Made by a program: the position numbers and the translations under genes. Below, piece after piece: positions 1 through 11,640 of a stretch of DNA of 64,000 bases. How positions within the stretch are numbered: position 1 is the stretch's first letter; each line of letters begins with the position of its first letter. The stretch covers positions 100,698-164,697 of the forward strand of contig BGZK01001367.1 in assembly GCA_005406025.1 (NCBI GenBank). The letters run 5' to 3'. Below the pieces are notes generated by a model, which saw only the letters and a list, made by a program, of their open reading frames with translations, ran no database searches and was not told the origin of the DNA. The stretch is from Eumeta japonica (lineage: Eukaryota; Arthropoda; Insecta; Lepidoptera; Psychidae).

Positions 1-469
1 GACGAGCAGTACAATTTTGAGATTTCTGAGACTTTTGAGCTTTTAAATCCAATTTCCCCGTCCAGTTTTCAAAATTAACAAACCATTAAAACGAAATCGA
101 GACGTGTTCTGTATGAAGAAAAGATTTTAAATTTAAATTATCATCCTGTTAGTTGTTGTTTTAAATTGTATCTTCAAATTTTAAAACATCATTTTCTAAA
201 TGTTATTGCGTCGTTTCCATTTTCGTACCACAAACCATGACTTGAAAATCAAAAATAATTAAAAAGCGATTGCTCGCCATAAAGTACATTTATGAATAAC
301 TCACATCTTATTTCGTTTTAACATTTAATTTTAGAATACCTATAACCAGCCAGAAGTGTAACTCTAACTGGGTCATATGTAACCTATCAAAAGCAGACAA
401 CTTTCAAGTATATGTATTCCATCTAATCACAGATGACACCGCACAGCTAGACATAACAATTTGATACGT
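1..469. other. AT-rich non-coding DNA
   Basis: Low-complexity AT-rich sequence with stops in all frames and no recognisable motif. It ends where the (ATCAA)-rich 3' tail of the minus-strand LINE begins near 470. Confidence 0.6.
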
Positions 470-1560
470 ACCTATCAAATCAAATCAAAAGTGTCTTTAC
501 TTAGTATGTTATCGAATTACTCTTAAATTAGGAATTTAATGAATTTTTTCGACATTATCATTATCTCCCATTCCAAGGCCGATTCATCTTAAGAAAATTG
601 GGCAAGAAACTGAAGGGTTGCTCTTTTTTGCCAACAGATACAAATTATTGAATAAAAAATAAATTAGTACACAATTTAGAAATAATATGAAACAACCTGA
701 TATCCGACAATTCAACCGCATCTGTTTTTTTTCTTTAAATAATCAAACACAGTATAATTACACTTGCTGTATAACTTCTTTAAAAAAAAAGGAAAAATTT
801 GAATTTCAAATTGGATCATACTATAATATCGCACACATTGCCCTTTAAATTTTAAGGGTCGTTATTTTATTTACGTGTAATTGATCTTTGTTTTCTTTGT
901 AGTCCAGGACATTAGATCGGTAGCGGCGAACAGAAAAACACACTTAACACTTAAAGATTGTTACTAATATAAACACGCAACACAATATAGGGAACAATTC
1001 AGGAGTATTGTAGAGAAAAGTACCATTAACACAATAGTTCAATAAGATTATTAAACATGAAATATGAAATAAACGATTTATTTAAGCGGCGAGCCATTAC
1101 GTCCGTTAAAAACTGCTAAAAGATACACATCGGCATTGAAAGTAAATCGCAAATCTTTTTACAATATATGCAACGTAAAACATCATTGTTACGGAAGTGC
1201 GCGTTTCCAGTAACACCAAATTACACCAACAAAATGTTTGCTTAGTCGGATTTTATGAGCAGCATGATCGTTCTTATGTCTAATATTAATGTTAAGGATG
1301 TCGCTCGTTTTTTGTAATGTTTCTATATTTTTCTTGACACACGCTAGGTTTTCGTGTATATATATTTTGTATACGGTAAAGTTCAAATATTAGTTTCTTT
1401 TTTTTTCTCTGAATGATGCCTTTGGCCTTAAATTATAAATGGGACGAACAACCTGCTTCAGCAGCACAAGAATTGTGTTAATATCAGCTGCATGACCTCA
1501 TAATAAAATTCCATATCCGATTTATAATGCATGTTCATTTTAAATAATGTCTGATTATAA
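470..1560 (-). mobile_element. jockey-like LINE, 3' end (copy 1)
   Basis: Remnant of a jockey-clade non-LTR retrotransposon read on the minus strand. The 3' end lies at 470-490, where ATCAAATCAAATC on the plus strand is the repetitive tail. The 3' UTR follows up to about 760. The C-terminal part of ORF2 is legible at 1189-1386 (minus), where 65 codons contain the SDILNINIR.K and RLSKHFVGV blocks typical of the end of jockey proteins. About 1420-1515 encodes a version of YGILL.GHAADI...LVL followed by RPIYNLRPKAS. The reverse transcriptase core is missing, so the copy is 5' truncated, as is normal for LINEs. It shares its 3' UTR and C-terminus with the copies at 6.2, 10.4, 13.7 and 21.1 kb. 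Inactive. Confidence 0.75.
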
Positions 1561-1589
1561 AATAGAATTTTTAAACCCAATAAAGTAGT

Positions 1590-4060
1590 TCAAACATGAT
1601 TGCGGAAATGAAAGAAAATTATTACCCCAGGAGGGTACTGGCATTGCCAGGGAATCCCTCCCCGAGTTTGTCTCGGGCAGTCCAATCGTATTGGGGGCGG
1701 GAGGAGGGAATTTCCGTACCGGCGTACCGAGGTATCGGGGGTTTAAGGCTCGACGAGGTTCGCCACCCGTCACGCTGATTTCCACGGAGAGTCAAAATGC
1801 TCACTAAAGGAGTCCGCTTAGGTACTCTGAATGTGTGTAGAAGTATGGATGTTAAAATTGTTATGCCTGCAAACTGATAAAAGACAGGTCGAAATGATAT
1901 TTTTTGCGTGAATGAGACTAAAAGGTAGGGTAGTGCTGGAACCAACAAACGCTGTTCCTTGGAAACTTATTGCTCTACCGTTGACCAGAGCCAACAAGAA
2001 TGCCGGGATGTTGGTTTCACCCTGTCAGAAAGATTATCTGAATATGTAGACGATTACGAATGTGAAAATCCAAGACTCTTCTAGTCTCGGACTTTGGGTT
2101 GACACTAATTTTCATTTTAAGTCCCAGACACGTCCAAATTGCTCAAGAAGCGGGAGGAGTTTTGGATTAATGTCAGAGACCTTCTAGTGAAATAAGATAC
2201 AAAGGATCGACATGTTAGGCGATTTTAATGACTGGGTGGGTGTACAGCGGAATGAATACGAAAAAGCCTTAGTTAAATTTAGACATGAAACAGTGAATGA
2301 CAATGATAATTGTCTTCTCTTACTGTGTGTACCAATAGTTTAACTTGTGTGTGATAAACTCTATGTCTGACCAAAGAGTGATACATTCATATACTTAGCG
2401 GAGAGGAGAAGACAAGAACATGGTAGACTTTATACTCGTAATTGTGAATGATCAATTGAGGAGTAAATTTGTGGATACAAGGAGAAACAGGTGACGTTAA
2501 TGTCAGTACAAAGCATTTATTAGTGGCCTGTGGAATTAAAGCTTTATGCCGTTGTTGGCAACACCATTTACAAGTAAAAGTTAATAAGCTTCAGGATCCG
2601 AATGTCAAAGATGATTATGTGATTGAAAGATAGTTTTCACAAACTCGACAAAGAAAACGAAAACTATATTAGTTGATAAGGCAAAAAAGACATGTGGAGT
2701 GAATAAGAGAATAAAAGTTTGTAACAAAGATAATGAATGATGGAATTTCAAAGTAAGGACAGTAGTGGGTGGTGAGAAGAAAGCATGGCTGTATTTACTG
2801 TCAGTAAAGGCCAATCACTGAGTGTAAATAAAAAACTGTTTTAAATATAGGCTAAAAGAGACTGAAAGTGTATATAAAAATGCAAAAATGAGTATATAAA
2901 AATACAAAAGGAGAGCTAAAGAATGTGTGAAAAGAATAAAGAATGAAATAAAAGAATGCTAAGACAGAATACTCCGGACGATTTTCGGGCAAACCAAAAA
3001 CATTTCTTGAACATAATGAAAAAGACTGGGAATAATTCCGATACATCGTGCATAAATGTGATTAGAATTGGTAACGGATGTCTACTAAATGAGGGAAGTC
3101 ATGTGAAAGAGTGAAGGAAGAATTATTTCTAAAGTGTTTTTGCATGTGAAGACATAATTGTAGATGACAATGTTACTGTAACTGAATATATGACTGAAGA
3201 TGAAAATGAAAATGAAATTACGATGGATGAAATTATGAAAGCACCAAAATGTATTAAAGTTGAAAAAGCTGCCTGATGTGATAGGGTTTTGTTGGAAATA
3301 CTATGGGGCGGTAGGGTAATAGTAGCAAGCCTGCTGAACTAACTCTTTAATAAATTCTGGAAAAGCCGTAAGGTGCCTAATGACTGCTGCAAAGCTTTCA
3401 TTGTATGCCTCTGTAAAGGGAAATGCTTGCGACAGAATTGGACGAGTTATTGCCCTATAAGCATCCTCAGTGTCATTGGCAAATCGTATAAGAAAATCTT
3501 TATTGAAACGGTTATGGACGAGATTGAAAGTAAGACCTGGGACGTACAAGCGAAATTTCGTAAATAGATGGAGTGTATGGATCAATTTTTTTCTTTGCCA
3601 AATATTATGGTAAATTTTTAGCCGAAAACCAAAAGATCTTCTAGATTTCGTAGATATGGAAAAACTTATGATAGAGTAGACAGGAATGATCTCTGGAAGA
3701 CCCTGTTCGTACACGGTGTGAAAAGCGAATTGATATAGGCATTACAATCTCTATACAGAGGCCCCAGTGCCTGCGTCATAATAAATGTAGTATACACTAA
3801 CTGGTTTGACATCCATTGAGATGTCAGACAGGGAAGTGTAGCTTCACCATGCCTATTCAACCTATTCATGGACAGCTGTCTGTGATGGATGGATAACTGT
3901 AAGGATGGATGAGGTATCTGTCAAATGCTCCCTATACGCCAACGATCAAGTAATCCTTGCGCCGTCGGCGTACGAGATGCAGACGATGGTAATCAAAATG
4001 AATGGTTATGTTAAGTAAAGAAGTTTCAAAGTAAATTTCAGCAGAGACTAAGTTTATACT
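1590..4060 (+). mobile_element. decayed RTE-like LINE (copy 1)
   Basis: Degenerate RTE-clade non-LTR retrotransposon on the plus strand, spread over all three frames with many frameshifts and stops. The leader at 1596-1778 is a 60-codon open stretch ending DEVRHPSR. The apurinic-type endonuclease begins near 1797 with MLTKGVRLGTLNVC. It continues with CVNETKR near 1905 and the catalytic-region block GDFNDWVGVQ at 2218-2247. The reverse transcriptase is recognisable from about 3290: NWTSYCPISILSVIGK near 3440, YDRVDRNDLW near 3670, VRQGSVASPCLFNLFMD near 3820, and the active-site box at 3935-3946. That box reads YAND instead of YADD. Homology stops at about 4060, next to the mariner. The short open frames inside it, on both strands, are not separate genes. 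Confidence 0.8.
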
Positions 4061-4078
4061 AAGTTTATACATCTACAT

Positions 4079-4917
4079 GAAGGTTAGCTCAAAAAAGTAC
4101 TTCAAAATAAAAAACCCAGATTTTTCAGACCCAGGGTTATTTGAAACTACCTTACGTATGTTCCGCAAGTTTTTGGTGTGTTTAAGCTAGATTTTTTTTT
4201 TATTTTGTAAGAACTTTCCTACCTTTCATCTTTCATCTTTAAATTTTTATATAATTTTTGTGCGTAAATATTTTTCACTTTTTTCTGTTGTAATTTTTTT
4301 TTAATATATTACAAAAGAAAAGTATACTTTCACGCTTAAAATAATTATCATCCTAATTCTGATACACGGTGAATAAATTTTGATGAAAATTTAAAAAGCA
4401 CCTTTCCAAACGAGTTGAATAGAAATTTTCACTAAAGCTAAAAATTAAACAGATCTGGATTTATGGTTACAGGCTAATTTTATAAAACTTATGAGGGCAC
4501 TATACTTAGAAATATCAAAAAAAAAATCTGATTAAGGGGCTATTTTTTCCTGAAATCCACCACACCCATTTTTAGCCACTTAGAAAATATTAAGAGATTT
4601 TTGTTAGGAAGCGTTAATGCATTCACCATACAGCCCTGACCTTGCACCCTCAGTGTTATACCTATTTCGGTGTTTTCAGAACTCTTCAGGTAGTGTTAGG
4701 TTACATCAAAAAGGACTGTCAAAACTACTTGTCACAGTTTTTTGTTCAGAAGTCTCAAAATTTCTACAGCAATTGGACTATGTCACTACCTACGAAATGG
4801 CAACAAGTTGTTAAACGAAATAGCACATAAATATTATAATTTAATGTAAATAAAATATGATGAAAAATTATCTTGAGTTTGTATATAAAATACGAAAAAA
4901 CTTTTTCCCTAACCTTA
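4079..4917 (+). mobile_element. internally deleted mariner transposon
   Basis: Remnant of a mariner (Tc1/mariner superfamily) DNA transposon. At 4617-4830 the transposase C-terminus is readable in two overlapping frames, HSPYSPDLAPS then DCQNYLSQFF and SLPTKWQQVV. The third catalytic aspartate lies in YSPDLAPS. The right inverted repeat is at about 4887-4917 (AAAAAACTTTTTCCCTAACC). A related but diverged left end, AAGGTTAGCTCAAAAAAGT, lies at about 4081. The span is about 0.84 kb where complete mariners are about 1.3 kb, so most of the coding region is lost and a frameshift splits the rest. It abuts the broken end of the RTE copy. The left end is the less certain boundary. Confidence 0.65.
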
Positions 4918-5429
4918 TATATCGGTGCATATATCAAAAAGCTAAACTAATAAAAATAGTTTGTGTGGCTACCGCTGTTTAATTCAAGATTTTGAGTAAC
5001 GAAAATGCTCAGTCATCATATACAATAATCTTAGGCTACTTACTGTTCCATCGTCTACTCCGATTTTTAACTTATCGTGAGTATTTTACGTTATTATTTA
5101 AAATTCTACTATTTACTCCATTTCTCTTTAACTTGGTACTTATCATCTATTTCTTTATAAATATCTCATTACAACGCGGCTGTCTAGAAGATTTTTAATT
5201 TAAAATAAGCATTAAACTATAAAATACGATTTTCTTCCAGGAACCTTTAATATCGTTAAAATAGACGAGTTCATTGTGACACGATTTTATGAGGAGTATT
5301 TATCTAGACAAACTATTGAGGTCCATACAATTGTGTTAGTTATATTTGTGTGTCTTTGTGCCTGACAATTCTAGTCTATTGTGGAAGACTTATGTTGTGG
5401 TCAACTTGGTTACAGCACGTAAATGGGCC
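4918..5429. other. AT-rich non-coding DNA
   Basis: No coding signal or repeat boundary identified. A 68-codon frame at 4992-5198 is rich in Leu, Phe and Tyr, as expected by chance in AT-rich sequence. Confidence 0.5.
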
Positions 5430-5700
5430 AGCTCGACAATGAAATACCACACTCTCATGGAATACAGACGTGAAGTACCAGCTCCCACTGCTGTCTTCCT
5501 ACCGGTGAGTGAAGGTTCTGTGATACACTACCCTCTCCATCACCTCCTTCCCCAACCATCAGCCATTTTGATTTTATCGGATGTCCTATTCCTACCTAAA
5601 AGGCCAGCAACGCACTGGTGACTTCTCTAGGGTTGCGGGTATTCATGGGTTTTTTCGTGACTTACCTACTCGTTTAGCCCACGATCTGCTATAACATAAT
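5430..5700 (+). mobile_element. CR1/Zenon-like LINE 3' tail
   Basis: A block with GGCCAGCTCGACAATGAAATA, then GGTGAGTGAAGGTTCTGTG, CCCTCTCCATCACC, AGGCCAGCAACGCACTGGTG and finally TTGCGGGTATTCATGGG. This order matches the 3' untranslated end of CR1/Zenon-type LINEs that is scattered through lepidopteran genomes (recognised from memory, not searched). A second copy with the same order lies at 54630-54905, and shorter pieces at 9926, 41221 and 43806. The 91-codon open frame at 5346-5621 lies across it and is not a gene. Confidence 0.55.
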
Positions 5701-6169
5701 TTACCAAAACAAGTACCTTTTTTCGTTTTCTAGCTACCTTCAATATTTCGAATTAAAGCATAAATAAATTATTTGCATAATGAACCCTTTTACATTATGA
5801 GCATTAATTAACATAAATAAGAGCCAAGTTAATTACAGCTATTCGCTAAAATTACCACCTAAGCCCCTTCCTTCATAAGTTCACATATTTATCTGCTGTT
5901 TTGTGTTAAAATACCTCATTATCCAACTCCAGTCAACACTGACTGAATGTATGCGTTCTAATTGGGTGATTCTCTAAAACATTCATTATAATTATTATCC
6001 AGTTTTGTCGTTTTTGCTCCAAGAATAAAATTTCATCACGTGGTTCATTGAATATGGAATAAAATAGTGATATGTGGATAATACATTTATTCAATTAGTC
6101 GAATGTTTCGAAGATTTTTTATACAAAAAACTATCTGTTATTATTTTATTAGTCACAATAAAATAAACT
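5701..6169. other. AT-rich non-coding DNA
   Basis: No gene, RNA or repeat boundary seen. Confidence 0.5.
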
Positions 6170-7080
6170 AGATAAAAACAAAAATATCTTTATTTTGTAG
6201 AAGATGGAATTACACTTGAAAATCATGTTTATTTAATTCTTTTTGCTATTAACATTACCACCCATTCCGAATGTTATTTCACCTAGAGAAGAATAGGCAA
6301 GAAACTCGAGGACTATTCTTTTTTGCTCATAGATACAAAATATTGAATAATTAATAAAGTTAATACAAAACTCAATTACAAGTCTTGCGGTGAATTCATC
6401 GAGACAAGTCACCGAATTTTTCAATTATATGTTGCAGAACTAAGCTTTTTCACAAATTTCTAAATTTGAGAATTGTAACGAAACTTTGTATGTTAAGTGA
6501 GACAAAGAAATATGGTCCTATTCGCAATATCCAGGATCTCGTTCTTGACTATTAAGTTTGCGTCGATCAATTTAGCAGTAAATAACAAAAATTTAACAAG
6601 TTTTTATTCCCTCTCATTTAGAAGAAGGTTATTACTATATTGACTAAACCACTCAACTATTTCAGAGACGGTACTGTTCACTTCGTTAAAAGCTGGTTGC
6701 TGCCTTTTAACCTTAAAAAGAAAAGAAATCATCAGCAAACTGTGCAATCCCTTACCGATTCTTAACAGGATTGGTAGATTATCAATATAAACTATAAATA
6801 GAAATATTCCAAGAGCTTAATTCTGTGCCATACTCACATTGACTGCAAATCCTGAGGACCTCTTACTATTTGCATCGACTTTTCAATCCTACCTCTTAAA
6901 TAAGACTTCAGAAGTCCAAGCAATCAACTCGTGACAGTATTATGATGTAGTTTACTGATCAATGTGTCGTGATGAACGCTGTCAAATGCTTTGGATAAAT
7001 CATATAAAACATCGATTACATTCCGTGAATTCTCTCAAGCTCCAATTTGAACAAAGCCGAGGGTAAATACTATTATTAAA
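6170..7080 (-). mobile_element. jockey-like LINE fragment (copy 2)
   Basis: Minus-strand LINE piece of the same family as copy 1. At 6175-6450 the 3' UTR is shared with copies 1 and 3 (ACCCATTCCGAATG, GGCAAGAAACTC, TTTTTTGCTCATAGATACA on the plus strand). From 6500 to 7080 reverse transcriptase is readable on the minus strand, including DLSKAFDSVHHDTLISKL near 6950-7007 and YIDNLPILL near 6770. The C-terminal domain that should lie between RT and UTR is absent, so this copy has an internal deletion besides its 5' truncation and frameshifts. Confidence 0.7.
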
Positions 7081-7479
7081 ATAAGATATAAGCTATATTA
7101 CTCGGGGATAGAATAGCTTTCTATGAATTATTGAAAAAATATTGAAATTGTTTTAGGAATATAAATTCGTGGATGAAGCCAGGGGTAAATGTTAGCAGTC
7201 TAATTTACTTAAGAACAGTGCAAATACGATTAGGAAAAGAATTTTCAGAATCGGTACATTAGTTTGGATCAGTAGTACAAATACACGGATGAAACCGAGG
7301 AAAGGCGCTAGTTTTTTTTATTAGAAACCTTCCCCGGAATGCTTACTTTTGTAATTACCATTAATCCGATCGGATTAATGGATTAAGAATGCACAGATAA
7401 CAAACATGCTTACATTGCTTTTTATTTAAACAGATAGCTGTCGTCTGCGGCTCCTCCCTTGTGAACATAAAATGATTTC

Positions 7480-7960
7480 TTACATTTTTTGTATCAACTG
7501 TTAACGCCGTATCCATCATGATTCCGATCCCGGTCCTTGGTCTTAATTTCGTCTCCACCCTACCTTGATTCCAGTTTTACTTCTGATCTATATTCCGGTA
7601 CCATACATTTCATTCAATCCTAATAGATTATCACACTTTTAATGTTTTTTTTTTCAAGAAGGAACCCTTTTTAGGGTTTGATGTTTTTGATGTTTTTTAA
7701 TATCATGATAAATTTTATCCTAAGTGTAACCTAGTAAGCTCCTCTACCCTCCAGTGATAGTCGCATCATGATCTATTCAGTCGTTTAAAAGATGCCTCGG
7801 ACAAACAAATAGACAGAAAGATAGAAAGGGTTATTTTCTTTCATACAAACCTTGTTCTGATAATAATGAACACAACAAAAAAAGAATTATCCAATTTAGG
7901 GTAGTGGTTCGGAAGGGATGCGCGTACACACATTATAGCGATCCATCTTTATATATATAG
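7480..7960. repeat. decayed dispersed repeat
   Basis: At 7500-7600 there are diverged GATTCC-type hexamers (GATTCCGATCCCGGTCC...). At about 7768-7835 the phrase ATTCAGTCGTTTAAAAGATG followed by ACAAACAAATAGACAGAAAG is a decayed form of the sequence that commonly ends lepidopteran repeats (cAGTCGTTTaagAGAT...ACAAACAGACA). The element type is unresolved. Confidence 0.35.
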
Positions 7961-8280
7961 ATGTAATCTCAAAAGCTATCAATATAAGTTCTTAGATCCT
8001 CAAAACGTCGGTATAATGTAATGAAAAATCCATTTTAGAAAATACAGTGAAAACAATAACTGTCTATTCGCATTTTAGGAGATATTTAATTTTCTTAGGA
8101 GGAAGTCAAAAACATGACACAATTTGTTAAAAAAAAATGTTTCTCAAACATATTCAAACGTATACTTAATTTGTTATAACGTTTAAAATCCGCTTTCATA
8201 TCGGCAAACAGACCCTAAGAATCGATAATAAGGCAAATACTGACAACACTAACTTAAATTGGAACTTCGACAAATGAAAT

Positions 8281-8480
8281 CACATAGACCGAGATAGTGA
8301 ATGGATAGTGCTGCGCAGACGGTGCGGTACCGTCCGGCGCGGCACGGCGTGTCGTTATCGAGAAGTGCCTTACAAATAAAGTTGGCAAATATCCGAGGCA
8401 ACGGAAGGCGGCGCCACTTGTCACATGTTTCGTGCGCTTCTGCTTACAACGTTTTCCATTCAGTGATGTCTATTATACGG
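8281..8480. promoter_or_regulatory. GC-rich island 1
   Basis: About 200 bp with dense CpG (GGTGCGGTACCGTCCGGCGC) inside DNA that is otherwise strongly AT-rich. It has an open 60-codon frame on the plus strand that resembles no protein I know. Candidate conserved non-coding element or non-coding exon. Function is inferred only from composition. Confidence 0.3.
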
Positions 8481-9925
8481 TGATTTTATGAATATTAGAT
8501 TGTTTATTGAACATAAAATATTAACCTAGCAATTATCAAAGTGCTCGACCTTTAGGCACGCTCGATATACAGAAATCGATGGACTCATTAGAAAAAATGG
8601 AAGGTCTACGATAGCTATTATCTGTAACCTACATATTTTTAATTAAGAAACAAATCGCTTTGTTCATTAATTAAAAATATCTAGATTATAAGTTATGTAC
8701 AAATTTAATAGAATAAATGCTTATTAAGAAAAATCATACCTCACATTTTTTTTTTTCACTTTCGAAATAACGTATTCCATACGATAGTTCCATTACATTT
8801 CTTTGTCTTTTTTGTCATTTCTAATAATTAAAAATAAGAAAATTGATAATATTTTAGATGTTTCGTCGAATATGTATCTCAATGTTGTGTACTGTATAGA
8901 TTTCTTTGTTGAAGTAAATTGGGTAAACAAAGGATCAACCATTTCAATTGTTTTTAGGAAAAAAATCTAAAACGAAAATATTTTTTATATTTTTATTAGA
9001 AAATTAATTAAAACAGAATTAAAAAAATTAGTTGACACAAATTTCTATTCAATGAATTGTCTTTTCGTTTATAAGAACATGAGTTTGATTCGTAATTATA
9101 TTTTTTCAATTAAATAAGATTAATAATTGAAGTTTATTTTATATAATCGATTATGATACATTATTGTGTAATTTCTATTATGTTAATTCTCTGTGTAATA
9201 GTATTTATTGTTCGCATTAGAATATTTTGGTTTTGTTGTTTGTTGTCTGTTGTTGAACATTTATTTAGTTTCGATGAAATAATTGACTACTTTTTTGCCC
9301 TTACTCAAAAAAGGCATTGAGAAGTTATACTCCATTGAAATGGTCTCCCAAAATGCTCGTAATCATTATTTATTGATAAATACGTAAAATGTAATAATCA
9401 TATTCAAAAAAAATCAACAATAGCCTTACTGAGACGTAAAATACAAAAGTGACAAATATCGATAAAACGATGAAATAACATCACTAAAAATAATAATGCA
9501 ACTATGTCCAATTCGCTATCGGATCTGACGACGTCTTCTCGCAACTAGTAAACATTCAGCGCGCTAGAAACTTTATATCATCTGTAAATACGAGTACAAG
9601 ATTAGGGACATATATTTTTACAGATAACGCATCTTATGAAGGGAACAAGAGATGAAAATAAATATGGATAACAAGGTTTCTGACTTTTTAAATTTATTTC
9701 TACTGCACTGTACATTGATTGTTGTAATTATGCACCTTTATGAATATTATTTTGACGGTCATTGTTATTTTTTATTCTTATAGTGTTCTAACGGAATAAG
9801 GTTTTTCCACTTAAAATTTTCAGTAAGAAAATTATTATAGAATAAATATTTCATTTTCTACAGTCACAGAAAAAGAAGGAGCTAGATATGAGTAATAAGA
9901 CAATATTTTTTCACAAAAATTATAA
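8481..9925. other. AT-rich non-coding DNA with one hairpin
   Basis: No coding signal. It contains an imperfect hairpin at 8633-8680 (arms ATATTTTTAATTAA...TTAATTAAAAATAT around a TCGCT loop). The rest is low-complexity AT sequence. Confidence 0.5.
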
Positions 9926-9990
9926 GATGGTAATAGATCACCAGAGCGTAGGTGATCCTCGCCGCCCACGGATATGTGCAACGCCAAGGA
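9926..9990 (-). mobile_element. short CR1-like LINE tail
   Basis: GATGGTAATAGATCACC followed by GATCCTCGCCGCCCACGG and GTGCAACGCCAAGG is the reverse complement of the ending seen at 5.4 and 54.6 kb. Only about 65 bp remain. Confidence 0.5.
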
Positions 9991-10149
9991 AGAATACAAT
10001 GCCGATTTTTAAGATTAACATTCAACAAATGTATTCATTTATGCAGGTACATTAGTCTATACGTTTTTATTATTAACTTGTAGTTGAATTGCGAAAGTCT
10101 GATATTTTTAATGTTCTACTATGACCCGCAACAGCAGTGCTTTTCATTT

Positions 10150-10295
10150 CAGGTATCGATTCGCACTTCCATGGGAAGATCGTCGTCAGCGACGAGGGCC
10201 GTCGTCGACTTTAACTTTTCGCTGTCGAACGAAGCAGCACATCGCTCAAGATACTTGTGCGCAACTGCGGACAGAGAGCAGACATCTACCATGAT
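10150..10295 (+). promoter_or_regulatory. GC-rich island 2, possible exon
   Basis: CpG-rich block (GTCGTCAGCGACGAGGGCCG) immediately preceded by TGCTTTTCATTTCAG, a good match to a 3' splice site with polypyrimidine tract. All three plus frames were examined; the longest open one (10084-10413) has no recognisable domain. No clear 5' splice site follows. It could be a non-coding exon or a regulatory element. Confidence 0.25.
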
Positions 10296-10424
10296 GTCGC
10301 TTGACATGACTTATTTTTATACTATATGTATTTTAGAATATAAGTTCCAGTTTTCAATTTTACGAAACTTTCGTCCGTGCGAGATAGTTCAACAGAGTAG
10401 CATTTTGTATTGATTTGCATTCAA

Positions 10425-10900
10425 ATCAAATCAAATAAAATCAAAAATATCTTTCTGTCGTACTTTATTGAATTACACTCAATACATCATTAATTAATTA
10501 TTTCTTCATTATCACCCATTCCAAATGCTGCTTCACCTTGAGAAAAATGGGTAATTAACTCAAGTGTTGATCTTTTCTGCTCATGTATACAGTTTTTTTA
10601 AAGATAAAGAAAATTATTACATCACTTAAAAATAACATGAAACAAATCGTTGAGGAGTATCAGTTCAGGCAGTGTGAAAATAATTAAAATTCTTGACCTT
10701 AAATTGAAATACGTGTGATAGCACAATTAATTACAAGCAGAAAAAAATTTTGAAGATAAAGTTATAAAATTAGACAAGTAGATATAAATTAATTATGCAA
10801 TGCGAATAGTAGCAACGAAGAGAATTGCTTTGAGACATCACCAGGAGTCAACGTCTTCAACATACCCAGGAACTACGAAAGCTTGCCTTTCATCAGGAAC
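10425..10900 (-). mobile_element. jockey-like LINE 3' UTR (copy 3)
   Basis: The 3' tail is clear at 10425-10455 (ATCAAATCAAATCAAATAAA). It is followed by the family's UTR: ACCCATTCCAAATGCTGC, ATCTTTTCTGCTCATG, then GATAGCACAATTAATTACAAG and AGAGAATTGCTTTGAGAC, which copy 4 repeats at 13731 and 13813. No coding portion is present. The minus-strand orientation matches copies 1, 2 and 4. The upstream boundary near 10900 is approximate. Confidence 0.65.
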
Positions 10901-11364
10901 GAATTTCGGCTTACTCTGTAAGAATGCAAATCTTCTTGAAAACTCAGAACCCAACTTTGTTTGCAGTCTTTGTATCTGCCACTCTATTGATGCAATCAGC
11001 GCCTGGGTGCAAACTTACAGTGCGATCAAGTCTTCACTTTTATAATAGGAAATTGTCCTGTCAAAGCAAACCCAAGCCGTTGATATTCAAAGGAATATTT
11101 GGAATTTTCCATTTAATTCTTTACTGGAGTTTAGCTATATATTCGAGCCCTTTTTTCGACAAGAAACTTTGTTCGTCGGAGAAGGCATAACAGACTTTCA
11201 TGTGTTATGCCTTTTTCTTCTTATAATTTTTTTCATCCACTGAATGCTAAATAATTTTCGTCTAACTACGCCATAGGAACTATACACATTTTACTATGTG
11301 TGAATTTGAATTATCGATACCTATTAACATAACTAAATGGTTAATTTAACTCTCGATACATTTT
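10901..11364. other. non-coding DNA with a short hairpin
   Basis: Open frames at 10800-11190 overlap the LINE UTR and have no recognisable domains. A hairpin AAGGCATAACA...TGTTATGCCTT lies at 11182-11213 with a 10 nt loop. Confidence 0.4.
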
Positions 11365-11640
11365 GTCTGTTATGAGACAAGACGTGCACCTTTATCAAGA
11401 AGCGCTCGAGCGATGTGCTTCTTGTTATACCTATCGTATAGTTTTACTAATGCTCTCGAGAGTAACACTTTGTGACTGCCGCAGTGTGATAGGCCAACGC
11501 TCGCTGACAATGCTGTGTCAACGCCCGACTTTCTCGGGAGACACACGGCTCCATCACTCGCACGCGCAATTCCGCAATTCATGGTGCAGGTGGTACCACC
11601 ATATTGAGACAAACATGTCGTGGCCAAAGCCTAAGCTTTA
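11365..11640. promoter_or_regulatory. GC-rich island 3
   Basis: About 275 bp of raised GC and CpG, open on both strands (85-92 codons), which is a side effect of composition. It contains the palindrome CTCTCGAGAG and ACGCTCGCTGACAATG. No protein domain recognised. Candidate conserved non-coding element. Confidence 0.3.

Noticed and set aside
1555..3869. Minus-strand frames of 60-137 codons as genes
   Set aside because: They lie opposite the plus-strand RTE-like element and show no domain of their own.
5346..5621. 91-codon frame as a gene
   Set aside because: It lies across a CR1-like LINE tail that recurs elsewhere in the window.
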